64,000 nt of DNA from NCBI GenBank assembly GCA_965221725.1, contig OZ244909.1, positions 2,542,001-2,606,000 on the forward strand. The letters are read 5' to 3'. Origin of the DNA: HK1 sp965221725 (GTDB lineage Bacteria > Pseudomonadota > Gammaproteobacteria > HK1). Below are positions 1 through 7,538 of the stretch, one piece after another (the stretch's first letter is position 1; each line of letters opens with the position of its first letter). The notes beneath the pieces are model-generated. The model did no database searches and was not told the DNA's origin. It saw nothing but the letters and a program-made list of their open reading frames with translations. The translations under genes were made by a program, and so were the position numbers.

Positions 1-736
1 GGTGCCGGACAGCGGCTACATGCGCATCCGCGAGATCGGTGACATGGATGTAGTCGCGTATGGCGGTGCCGTCCGGGGTCGGGTAGTCGTCGCCGAAGAT
101 GGCGATCTCGTCCAATCGACCCATCGCGGCGAGGATTGCCCGCGGGACGAGGTGGGTTTCGGGATCGTGGCGCTCGCCGACCTCACCGTCGGGGTCGCAA
201 CCGCCGGCATTGAAGTACCGCAAGCGCACCGAACGCAGGCCGTAGGCCGCCTCGTAGTCCGCCAATGCGTGCTCGACAGCGAGTTTAGTGCGCCCATAGG
301 GGTTGACCGGAGCGAGCGCGGCTTCTTCGGTGATCGGCACACTCTCGGGCTCGCCGTAGACCGCGCAGGACGAGGAGAACACGATCGGTACGTTGCCCCC
401 GGAACGCGCAGCGTCGAGCAGGTGCACCGCCCCGATGACATTGTTGGCGTAGTATTTGGCGGGGTCCTCGAATGATTCCCCCACGTATGCGCACGCGGCG
501 AAGTGCAGCACGACCGCAGGCCGATGCTCCGCGAACGCCTCGGCGAGCGTGTCCGCATCGAGAAGGTCGCCTTCGATGCACGGGCCCCAGCGAACGAGAT
601 CTCGGTGGCCGGTAGAGAGGTTGTCATACACCACCGGCAGGAATCCGGCGGCGGCCAACGCCTTGCAGACGTGGCTGCCGATGTATCCGGCTCCGCCGGC
701 GACAAGGGCGATCGGGCGCGAGGTCAAGGGGCGCAT
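1..736 (-). CDS. galE: UDP-glucose 4-epimerase GalE (3' end outside window)
   Basis: Extended short-chain dehydrogenase that interconverts UDP-glucose and UDP-galactose (or the N-acetyl forms) in the cytoplasm and supplies sugars for LPS or exopolysaccharide. About 245 residues are visible. The N-terminal Rossmann motif GGAGYIGSH lies around residues 11-19, and the catalytic YxxxK appears as YGRTK around residue 150. An SSxAVYG-type segment (SSSCAVYG) and a PYGRTK context are as expected for GalE. The ATG at 736 is followed directly by the Rossmann fold, so it is a good start. Usual length is about 330 residues, so roughly 85 C-terminal residues lie beyond the window. It heads a minus-strand polysaccharide region with GT25, FkbM and MsbA genes nearby. 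Which UDP-hexose it prefers cannot be told from this. Confidence 0.9.
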   Translation of the reverse strand, partial: MRPLTSRPIALVAGGAGYIGSHVCKALAAAGFLPVVYDNLSTGHRDLVRWGPCIEGDLLDADTLAEAFAEHRPAVVLHFAACAYVGESFEDPAKYYANNVIGAVHLLDAARSGGNVPIVFSSSCAVYGEPESVPITEEAALAPVNPYGRTKLAVEHALADYEAAYGLRSVRLRYFNAGGCDPDGEVGERHDPETHLVPRAILAAMGRLDEIAIFGDDYPTPDGTAIRDYIHVTDLADAHVAAVRH

Positions 737-738
737 CT

Positions 739-1140
739 TCAGAGAATCTCTGTCATGAAGTCAACGGTAGATCGCCAGTTCCCCGGGCGTGAATTGGGCG
801 TCCGTCGAGACTGATTAAGAAGTCTAAAGGAGTCGATGCTACGATCTCGCCGTCGAAGCTCGCGAAAGTAAAGCCACTGCCGCCCGCGATGTTGTGCGCG
901 GAAGTAGAGACGCCGAGCCGCCGCAATGGGGTTGCGGCGCCTCATGCGCCGATTCTTCATCCGAGCTTCCCACCGCTGAGGCTCGATGTCGGACGGGGTC
1001 TCATCGTCATGAAGCACAACCGGTGGGTCGACATGGAGTATGTTTTCCAGGCCATTGTCCCAGAACTGCCCAATGAGCAAGTCGATCTCCTAGTAGGTTG
1101 TCGGGTAACGCTGAAGAAGGTGCTCTGCGGCGTGCCGCAT
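739..1140 (-). pseudogene. C-terminal fragment of a GT25 glycosyltransferase
   Basis: The reading frame matches the C-terminal half of the intact GT25 gene at 4413-5207. Here it reads FWDNGLENILHVDPPVV where the intact gene reads FWENGLNVLYLDPPVV. The preceding residues RHAAEHLLQRYP align with REAARRLLERIP of the intact copy. An in-frame TAG at 1090-1092 interrupts the match, so even this piece is no longer an open frame. The matching N-terminal piece lies at 2281-2580, on the other side of an IS4-like transposase remnant. The original gene was therefore probably an LPS glycosyltransferase of family 25, now inactivated. It ends 3 bp from the galE start, on the same strand. Confidence 0.7.
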
Positions 1141-1434
1141 TGGTGTTCGGATAGCGGGCTGAATATCCAAGAAACCAAGGACTTGAATTGGGCCACGACC
1201 TCTGATCAGATTGGAGTTGCAACGCTTCAAGCGATCAGGAGGATGGCCATGGCCCGGGTCAAGTGTATTGGCATTCGCGAGACGTTGACCAGCTTGTTGC
1301 CGAAGGTGGAACTCAAGAGCGCGCGGCGTGGTCGCAGCACCCGGAACGCTTCGTACGTGGAGCTCCGAAACCCCAGGCGCTCCCCAGGGAGGTCTGGATC
1401 AACCCACCCACCGCGGCCACGACGCCGCACAATG
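1141..1434. other. Degenerate stretch, no gene recognised
   Basis: This segment joins the GT25 C-terminal fragment to the IS4-like remnant. No frame gives a recognisable domain. It should hold the middle of the broken GT25 gene (the acidic nucleotide-sugar binding part, which reads AIFEDDARF in the intact copy), but that motif was not found. The middle has therefore probably been deleted or scrambled. Confidence 0.4.
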
Positions 1435-2259
1435 CTCACTAAATCGTGAGCCCCGGTGTCTCATCGGCGTTGACGGGTTCCGCGGGAAAGGTTCGTCACC
1501 AACCACGTATACCGCCCCTCCTCAGCGTTCCAGTGCGCCACGATGCGCCCTTCCAACGCCTTCGCTCCCGTGCCCCACACGACGTCCAGATCGACCACCC
1601 CATCGCTCGGAAGCGCCCACTCGTTCAACCGTCGCCCGCTCGCCTCGCTCAACTCTTCTCCGCGAGAATCGTACGCATTGCGCACTATCGGATTGATCGA
1701 TGCGCTGGCACGCACCCCATAGTACCCGCCCGCCCGATTCACCGCGCTGAGGTACTTGCGGTCGAAGTAGCCACGATCCGGATAGTGCTCGTGCAGTGCG
1801 TCTTTGAGCGCGAACGAACTGCCGTCCTGGATGAGAATCCACCCGAACTCCTTCAGTGGCTCGTGCGCCTTCGGGCGCAACACCTCCACGGTCCAGTGCC
1901 GAAGAATCTCGCACAGCACCTCGCGCATGAGGGCGCTGAAGGTGTCCTTCGACAGTGGATTGTGAAACGGCTTGTAGGCGACCGTCATGGCGAACAGCGC
2001 ATTGAATTGGCGATGGATATCGGCCAGCGTCTCGACCGGCCCCATCGCATGGCTGGCCAGCAGGCTCAGCACCAGCCGATACGGGGTCATCAGGCGCTCT
2101 CGGTAGCAGAACCCGATGCGCCGCCCGAGGTCGTTGACCCGCGTCGGCGACAGTACGCGCTTGATTCGATTGGCCAATTGCGCAACAGTGCGGCGTCCCA
2201 TTCGAGTCTCCGGGGTCATGGTGGTTGTGATGATCCCATGATCGGAGATTTCGGGTGAG
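1435..2259. mobile_element. IS4-like insertion sequence remnant
   Basis: The element carries a truncated IS4-family transposase on the minus strand. Possible ends are the imperfect inverted repeats CTCACTAAATC at 1435-1445 and, read inward from the other side, CTCACCCGAAATC at 2247-2259. They share CTCAC and AAATC separated by a 2-nt length difference. The element sits between the two halves of a GT25 gene. The ends are tentative, and no target-site duplication was identified. Confidence 0.5.
1461..2219 (-). pseudogene. Truncated IS4-family DDE transposase
   Basis: 252 codons resembling the N-terminal two thirds of IS4-type transposases, which move their IS by cutting and pasting DNA. The first catalytic Asp is in ILIQDGSSFALKDAL around residue 133, and the second region reads VVDLDVVWGTG. 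The frame stops shortly after LVTNLSR. In a neighbouring frame the sequence continues as REPVNADE, as expected for the family, before another stop. The YREK signature with the catalytic Glu is missing. Usual length is about 400 residues. The transposase is therefore almost certainly inactive, and both frameshift and C-terminal loss are visible. Confidence 0.75.
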
Positions 2260-2280
2260 ACCTCAACGTCTCTAATAAAA

Positions 2281-2580
2281 TCAATAAGATACTAAGATCC
2301 TACCTATGAGGTGGCGCAATATCGCCAAGTGACTGAGCAGGCAGCCGACGGACGAGTTGTCCAGCACGTGCAACCCGGTGCGGGCACGAACGACATGGTC
2401 GATCAGCGCATGATCATCTCTCGTAAGGAACTTTCCATCTACAGCCGGCCAGAACTCGTAGGCTAGATCTATTTTACCGAACTCATGTTCGACCCCTCTC
2501 CGACGTCCGCGCGCTCGAGGTAGATTGATGATGACGAAGACATATGTCTCCCTGCGGCAGGAGCATGACGACCTACGCAT
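2281..2580 (-). pseudogene. N-terminal fragment of the same GT25 glycosyltransferase
   Basis: The frame begins TYVFVIINLPRARGRRR, the typical GT25 start, continues with LAYEFWPAVDGKFLT (intact copy: LDYEIWPAKDARTLT), and ends at LLSHLAILRHLIG just before the IS4-like remnant. The alignment with the intact gene at 4413-5207 is clear over about 80 residues and breaks where the acidic catalytic segment should follow. The only usable start, the ATG at 2580, lies inside the opposite-strand GT2 gene, giving a 56-bp head-to-head overlap. This suggests the real promoter and start were lost or displaced. Confidence 0.7.
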
Positions 2581-3592
2581 CGTATGTGGGGATCATGTCG
2601 ATCCATCAGGTTTCACATTGTTGGCAATCCTGAGAAATGAGATGTATTTTCTACCGGCGTTTCTGACACATTATCGTAGATTAGGAGTTCAAAGATTCGT
2701 ATTTCTTGATGATCGCTCGGACGACGGATCATACGAATATCTTCTTCAACAGCCTGATGCGGTCGTGCTGCATAGCGATTTCGGTTTCGGTCACAAGGTC
2801 GATCTTCCTCCTGCCATTTCAGGCCCCGTAAAGGATTCCCGCATAGAATTTCTCTGGCGATCTATTTTGCATGATTCATTCGTGCTGGATCGATGGGCGC
2901 TCCAAGTGGATCTGGACGAGTTCATACATCTTCCCCAGGGTGTGACATTCCCGGATTTGGTTGCCCAACTTGATCAGGAGGGTACGCGCGCACTCTGGGC
3001 AGTCATGCTGGATGTATACCCTAGAGATATTGCAACTTTCACAGAAAATGAGCGCTCTCCTCGACTGGACGTTAACGCATCCTGGTATTTTGACGGAGAG
3101 CAGCACCTCCGCCTGCGCCAAGGTCGTCCTCCAAAAATATTTTACCCAGGCGCAAGAGCGCGACTCTATTGGGAGTATGGTGTAGACAGATTGTATTCAA
3201 CTCTGGGAATCAAGAAACGCAGCATAGTGGAGCAGTTATCAAGAAAGCTAGGCCTCTGGGGTCGCCCATCTCGTTATAATGTAATATCGAAACCTGCTCT
3301 TCTCAAATGGAGAAACAATAGCTATTTCATTACTCCTCACAACACCAATATTCCTGCGTCGACACGCTATCTTCTACCTATCCAGCATTACCGATTTTCC
3401 GGTTCACTCGGCCGCAAGGTGCGGATGGCGTTGCGGGATAACGTACATTTTCTAGGTTCCAGCGACTATCGCCTCCTGATGGAGCTACTGCGTATTATGA
3501 TGGAAAAGAATGGATCGTTTCTCTACCAGAAATCACGACCGATCGAATCGTTCGATGATTTTTCAGAAACGCGTAACGCGATCGGATTCTGA
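2525..3592 (+). CDS. Family 2-like glycosyltransferase
   Basis: 355 residues, cytoplasmic or membrane-associated, probably adding a sugar to a surface glycan. Residues 31-70 read LLAILRNEMYFLPAFLTHY followed by FVFLDDRSDDGS, the nucleotide-sugar binding start of GT2 proteins of the GT2_4/GT92-like type. VDLDEFIHLP around residue 138 supplies the DxD metal site. The acceptor is unknown. Three consecutive ATG codons open the frame at 2525. The gene is markedly AT-richer than its surroundings, as is the FkbM gene beside it, which suggests acquisition by transfer as part of the glycan locus. Its 5' end overlaps the broken GT25 gene on the other strand, so the native N-terminus could have been altered by rearrangement. 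Confidence 0.75.
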   Translation: MMMTKTYVSLRQEHDDLRIVCGDHVDPSGFTLLAILRNEMYFLPAFLTHYRRLGVQRFVFLDDRSDDGSYEYLLQQPDAVVLHSDFGFGHKVDLPPAISGPVKDSRIEFLWRSILHDSFVLDRWALQVDLDEFIHLPQGVTFPDLVAQLDQEGTRALWAVMLDVYPRDIATFTENERSPRLDVNASWYFDGEQHLRLRQGRPPKIFYPGARARLYWEYGVDRLYSTLGIKKRSIVEQLSRKLGLWGRPSRYNVISKPALLKWRNNSYFITPHNTNIPASTRYLLPIQHYRFSGSLGRKVRMALRDNVHFLGSSDYRLLMELLRIMMEKNGSFLYQKSRPIESFDDFSETRNAIGF

Positions 3593-3659
3593 GTATCTTC
3601 AGCAATCCGGGAACCGTTGGCGATTACGGTGGCGAAATGTTGCTCACCATCTAGCTTTT

Positions 3660-4325
3660 TCAATGCCAATAGAGATTGATGTTGGGACGTGTGAATTTGC
3701 GGGCTCTCGCACGAAGCGCTTTTACCCGCGGCTTGTGATCGGGTATCAATCTCTCGTGAGTTTCCACAAAAATATGGCTGATGCGCTCCATGAGATCTGA
3801 TCGGTCGAAGAGGATCTCCAGCAGAGGAACCTCCGCTCCCTCGATATCGATCTTGAGTATCCCAATATCGTCGTCAATATTTTCCAGATATCGGATGAAG
3901 TCGATTTGTCGGACTACGATTGCGCCCTCCTTGACGACATCTCCCTTACTGACAATGACGGAACTCGCTTCCGAGCGTGAGGTGGGATCTTCCTCGAATC
4001 TCGGGTGTCGGTAGAGATTGGCGGACCCTTCACTCGTCCCAGCCGCGGCATTCTCGATTTTGACGTTGTCCAGATCGGCGACGTTGTTCTGAAGTTCCGC
4101 GAGAGTCCATGGATCGGGTTCGAAGGCGATTACCCGTTTGGCGTGCGAGGCCATTATTCTGACGTACACGCCAAGATTAGCGCCCAGATCTATGCATGTC
4201 GTCCCGTGGCAACGGCGCACCGCCTGCTCGAACCCACTTGTCTTGACCGCATACTTGCATTCGTAGCGATGTCCGATCATTCCAGGAAGATGCCGTAGTA
4301 CTTTGTATTTCAGGAGTTTGTTCAT
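3660..4325 (-). CDS. FkbM-family SAM-dependent methyltransferase
   Basis: About 221 residues from the ATG at 4325; an in-frame start 16 codons upstream at 4373 is possible. The SAM-binding motif I reads CIDLGANLGVYV, followed by FEPDP and later by ILKIDIEGAE, the three hallmarks of FkbM O-methyltransferases. Members of the family often methylate sugars of O-antigen or other glycans, which fits the neighbouring glycosyltransferases. The gene is convergent with the GT2 gene, and both are AT-richer than the rest of the window. The exact substrate is unknown. Confidence 0.8.
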   Translation of the reverse strand: MNKLLKYKVLRHLPGMIGHRYECKYAVKTSGFEQAVRRCHGTTCIDLGANLGVYVRIMASHAKRVIAFEPDPWTLAELQNNVADLDNVKIENAAAGTSEGSANLYRHPRFEEDPTSRSEASSVIVSKGDVVKEGAIVVRQIDFIRYLENIDDDIGILKIDIEGAEVPLLEILFDRSDLMERISHIFVETHERLIPDHKPRVKALRARARKFTRPNINLYWH

Positions 4326-4412
4326 CTGCTTTACACTCGATGTCCAGAGGCATAGCCCAATGAGGTTATCCAACCGTTTTCTGAAACGTGATACGAGGTG
4401 CCGGAGGAGTGA

Positions 4413-5207
4413 CTACCCGGGCCGGGCAAGCGTTTCAGTCCGGTCCGATCGCAAAAGGCGCCGGAATGCGATACGCCGCCGTAGGTCATTCGAAACAATA
4501 GCCTTGAGACGCCACATCAGTATGGTCGGCCGACGAAGTCGTTCGCGCCGATGTATTAGACGCTCCGCGCTTCGTGTATCGTGTATCTGGGAACTGTATT
4601 CCGAACCTTCGCGCACGACCGGCGGATCGAGGTAGAGGACGTTGAGACCATTTTCCCAGAAGTACGAGAGTTCATGATCCAGGTCGCGCACCATGCGGGG
4701 AATGCGTTCCAGCAGTCGCCGCGCTGCCTCCCGGGTGATGACATAGCCCTCCGAGCCGAAGTCCGAGAAGCGAACTCTGCCCAGCCGATGGCCGGTAGGC
4801 AGGGAGGTCGTCGGAATGAAAGGTCTGCGCAGATTACGTCGCTGAAGCTTCACGATGTCGAACTCGTGCGTCTGTTGCTCTAGCGTCTGCAGGACCGCGG
4901 GGAGTCCAGTCTCAAACCGGGCATCGTCCTCGAAAATTGCCATCGACTCGGGACCGTTCCTGACGAGATCGTGCATGGCGGCTCGCTCGCTCAGCGTGCA
5001 AGCCAGCGAGCCGTCCGGTATCGGGTAAAGACCGAGCCTTTCCCGCGCGGAGCGGTCTACGAACGCGCGATCCTCGTCGGTGAGCGTCCTGGCATCTTTC
5101 GCGGGCCAGATTTCGTAGTCGAGACCGACCCGGGCGAACTCCTCGGCCATCCGCACACGCCGCTCCGTCGCGCGCTCAAGGCTGATGAGGACGATCCGCA
5201 TCGTCAT
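4413..5207 (-). CDS. Glycosyltransferase family 25 (LPS biosynthesis)
   Basis: 264 residues. It starts MTMRIVLISLERATERR, the classic GT25 N-terminus, has the acidic metal-binding segment AIFEDDARF around residue 100, and GYVITREAARRLL before the C-terminal FWENGLNVLYLDPPVV. GT25 enzymes transfer galactose or glucose to LPS cores or other glycans using a UDP-sugar. The ATG at 5207 is preferred over the one at 5237 because GGAG lies 7 nt upstream. A second, broken GT25 copy lies at 739-2580. The gene is 84 bp downstream of msbA on the same strand and could share its transcript. Confidence 0.85.
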   Translation of the reverse strand: MTMRIVLISLERATERRVRMAEEFARVGLDYEIWPAKDARTLTDEDRAFVDRSARERLGLYPIPDGSLACTLSERAAMHDLVRNGPESMAIFEDDARFETGLPAVLQTLEQQTHEFDIVKLQRRNLRRPFIPTTSLPTGHRLGRVRFSDFGSEGYVITREAARRLLERIPRMVRDLDHELSYFWENGLNVLYLDPPVVREGSEYSSQIHDTRSAERLIHRRERLRRPTILMWRLKAIVSNDLRRRIAFRRLLRSDRTETLARPG

Positions 5208-5291
5208 GTTACGACTCCCGCGACGCTGCCGCGGCACCGGCAGCCGGCGCGATGGCCGTTGGCCTGGTTCGACATCTGCCCGACATCGCGC

Positions 5292-7064
5292 TCACTGATT
5301 GCTCGCCGCCTGCATCGACCCCTCGCGCCGTGAGAACTGGAACCGGTACAGGCCGGCGTAGAGGCCGTTGCGGGCCATCAGCTCCGCGTGGGTGCCGGTG
5401 TCCACGATCCGGCCGCGCTCCATCACCACGATGCGGTCGGCGCTCACGATGGTCGACAGCCGATGCGCGATCACCAGTGTGGTGCGGCCGGTGCGCAGCG
5501 TCTCCACCGCTTCCTGGATGTGCCGCTCCGATTCGCTGTCGAGGGAGGAGGTCGCCTCGTCCAGGATGAGGATCGGCGGGTCCTTCAGCACCGCGCGGGC
5601 GATGGCGAGCCGCTGGCGCTGGCCGCCCGAGAGCTTTACTCCGCGCTCGCCGATGACGGTGTCCATCCCCTGCGGCATCGCCCCGATGAATTCAAGCGCG
5701 TTCGCGGTGCGCGCCGCCTCCACTATCGCCTCGCGCGGGGCGCCGGCGGCGGCGCCGTAGGCGATGTTCGCCGCCACCGTGTCGTCGAACAGCACGATGT
5801 CCTGGCTCACCAGCGCGACGTTGGCGCGCAGCGACTCGAGCGTGATGTCCCGGAGATCGACCCCGTCGAGCCGCACGTGGCCGCCATCGGGGTCGTGGAA
5901 CCGCGGGATCAGCCCGGCGATGGTGGTCTTGCCGCTGCCCGACGGCCCGACGAGGGCCACCGTTTCTCCCGGCTCGATGGTGAGGGATACGGCGTCGAGC
6001 GCCGGGCCCGCGCCTTCGTGGTAGTGGAACGTGACCGCATCGAGATCGAGCCGTCCTTCAGCGCGTCGGATCCAGACCGATCCGGAGTCCGTCTCCACCG
6101 CCGCGTCGATCATCGCGAAGACGCTGGTGGCGGCCGCGATTCCTCTCTGGATCAGGGCGTTCACACGGGTCAGGCGCTTGATGGGGGAGAACAGCAGTGC
6201 CATCGCGGTGAAGAAGCTCACGAAATCGCTGATGGCGATCACACCGGCCTCGAACTGCCGGGCGCACAGGAGCAGGATGATCGCGAGCGCGATGGCGGTC
6301 ACCATCTGCGCGATCGGCGCTGTGGCCGCGGCCGCCGCCGCGAACTTCACCTGGAAGCGTCGCACCCGGTTCGCGGCATCGGTGAACCTCCGCGTCTCGT
6401 AGTCCTGCCCGGAGTAGACCTTGACCACCTTGTGGCCCTCGATGCTCTCCTGCAGCACGTGGGTCACATCGCCCATCGTCTCCTGCACCCCGTGGGCCAT
6501 GCGGCGCAGCCGACGGCTGAAGTAGACCACGATCACCATCACCACGGGGGCGGCGACCAAGGCCACGAGGGTGAGCTTCCAGTCGATCCACAGCATCCAC
6601 CCGAGCAGGCCGAGCACTGCGACCGAATCGCGCACCAGCACCGTTACCGCGCTCGTCGCCGCATCGGTGACCTGCTGCGCGTCGTAGGTGACCCGGGAGA
6701 TGAGGGTTCCGGAGGCGACGTTGTCGTAAGCCGGGGCCGGGGTACGCATCAGCCGGTCGAACATGTCGCGGCGCAGATCGAGGACGAGCCGGGCCGCCAC
6801 CGATTCCAGCGCGAACGTGGAGAGGAAGGACGAGATCCCCCGCACCAGGAACACGCCGAGGAAGAGCGCGGCGTACATGGGCACGGACCCCAGCGTCTGC
6901 TCCTCGAAGCTGCTCACGACCATTTCGAGGATGGCCGGGAACGCGGGCTCCGTCAGGCCGAGCACGATCATCATCGCCGTCCCCAGCGCGAACACCCGCC
7001 AGTACGGCGCCACATGGCGCAGCAGCCGCAGGTAGATCGCCCTGCTGTCGCCCGAGGTGGTGGT
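5292..7064 (-). CDS. msbA: Lipid A / phospholipid ABC exporter MsbA
   Basis: Half-transporter with fused membrane and ATPase domains; the homodimer flips lipid A-core across the inner membrane. With the GTG start at 7064 the protein has 590 residues, close to the roughly 580 of known MsbA proteins. A TTG at 7118 would add 18 residues and overlap the upstream gene. The N-terminal ABC exporter fold has six predicted helices (residues about 20-310). Walker A GPSGSGKT lies around 373-380, the signature LSGGQRQR around 478-485, Walker B ILILDEATSS around 499, and the switch His in IAHRLS around 534. All catalytic residues are present. It lies among glycan biosynthesis genes, which agrees with LPS export. 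Confidence 0.92.
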   Translation of the reverse strand, partial: TTTSGDSRAIYLRLLRHVAPYWRVFALGTAMMIVLGLTEPAFPAILEMVVSSFEEQTLGSVPMYAALFLGVFLVRGISSFLSTFALESVAARLVLDLRRDMFDRLMRTPAPAYDNVASGTLISRVTYDAQQVTDAATSAVTVLVRDSVAVLGLLGWMLWIDWKLTLVALVAAPVVMVIVVYFSRRLRRMAHGVQETMGDVTHVLQESIEGHKVVKVYSGQDYETRRFTDAANRVRRFQVKFAAAAAATAPIAQMVTAIALAIILLLCARQFEAGVIAISDFVSFFTAMALLFSPIKRLTRVNALIQRGIAAATSVFAMIDAAVETDSGSVWIRRAEGRLDLDAVTFHYHEGAGPALDAVSLTIEPGETVALVGPSGSGKTTIAGLIPRFHDPDGGHVRLDGVDLRDITLESLRANVALVSQDIVLFDDTVAANIAYGAAAGAPREAIVEAARTANALEFIGAMPQGMDTVIGERGVKLSGGQRQRLAIARAVLKDPPILILDEATSSLDSESERHIQEAVETLRTGRTTLVIAHRLSTIVSADRIVVMERGRIVDTGTHAELMARNGLYAGLYRFQFSRREGSMQAASNQ

Positions 7065-7104
7065 CACGGGCCGTGTCCGTCCTCGGGGAGAGCTCCGGCC
7101 GGAA

Positions 7105-7314
7105 TCATTTTTCCTCAAGCACGTAGACCGCCCCGCAGTAGGGGCACTTCACGGTGCCCCGATCCTCGATCGGCAGGTAGACCTTCGGGTGCGAGTTCCA
7201 CAGGGACATGCCCGGCATCGGACAGCTCAGCGGCAGATCGGCACGCGTGACCACGTACCGGTTCTCCGCATTGGGCTCGATGAGGCCGCGTGCCCCGACC
7301 GTGCGCAGCTTCAA
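7105..7314 (-). CDS. CHCC-type zinc-finger domain protein
   Basis: 69 residues. The C-terminal half carries CPMPGMSLWNSHPKVYLPI then CPYCGAVYVL. It matches the zf-CHCC family (related to mitochondrial NDUFS6), with zinc ligands Cys, His, Cys and Cys. The function in bacteria is not established. It lies just upstream of msbA on the same strand, and the two would overlap if msbA used its TTG start. An ATG begins the frame at 7314. The whole length is normal for this family. Confidence 0.8.
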   Translation of the reverse strand: MKLRTVGARGLIEPNAENRYVVTRADLPLSCPMPGMSLWNSHPKVYLPIEDRGTVKCPYCGAVYVLEEK

Positions 7315-7538
7315 GGTGATTCCTCCCGCATGACCCGGTTTTCGGGAACCTGACGGCGATTATAGGGCGGTGGTGGCCGGACGGTCGAAGAGCGCGCGAT
7401 GCGCAACCGGGTGCGGACAATTCCCCCCCGAAGAATTTCGATGACAAGAAGCTCGTCGATGCCCGAATTTCCGCTCCCTGCCCCCGCCGGGACAGGCATC
7501 GCGGGAAGGGCGGCCCGCATTGCGCCGGGGTGAAGGTC

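Noticed and set aside
5388..7250. 620-codon plus-strand frame opposite msbA
   Set aside because: A shadow of msbA: His/Arg/Asp-rich, no domain, while msbA on the other strand has all ABC motifs.
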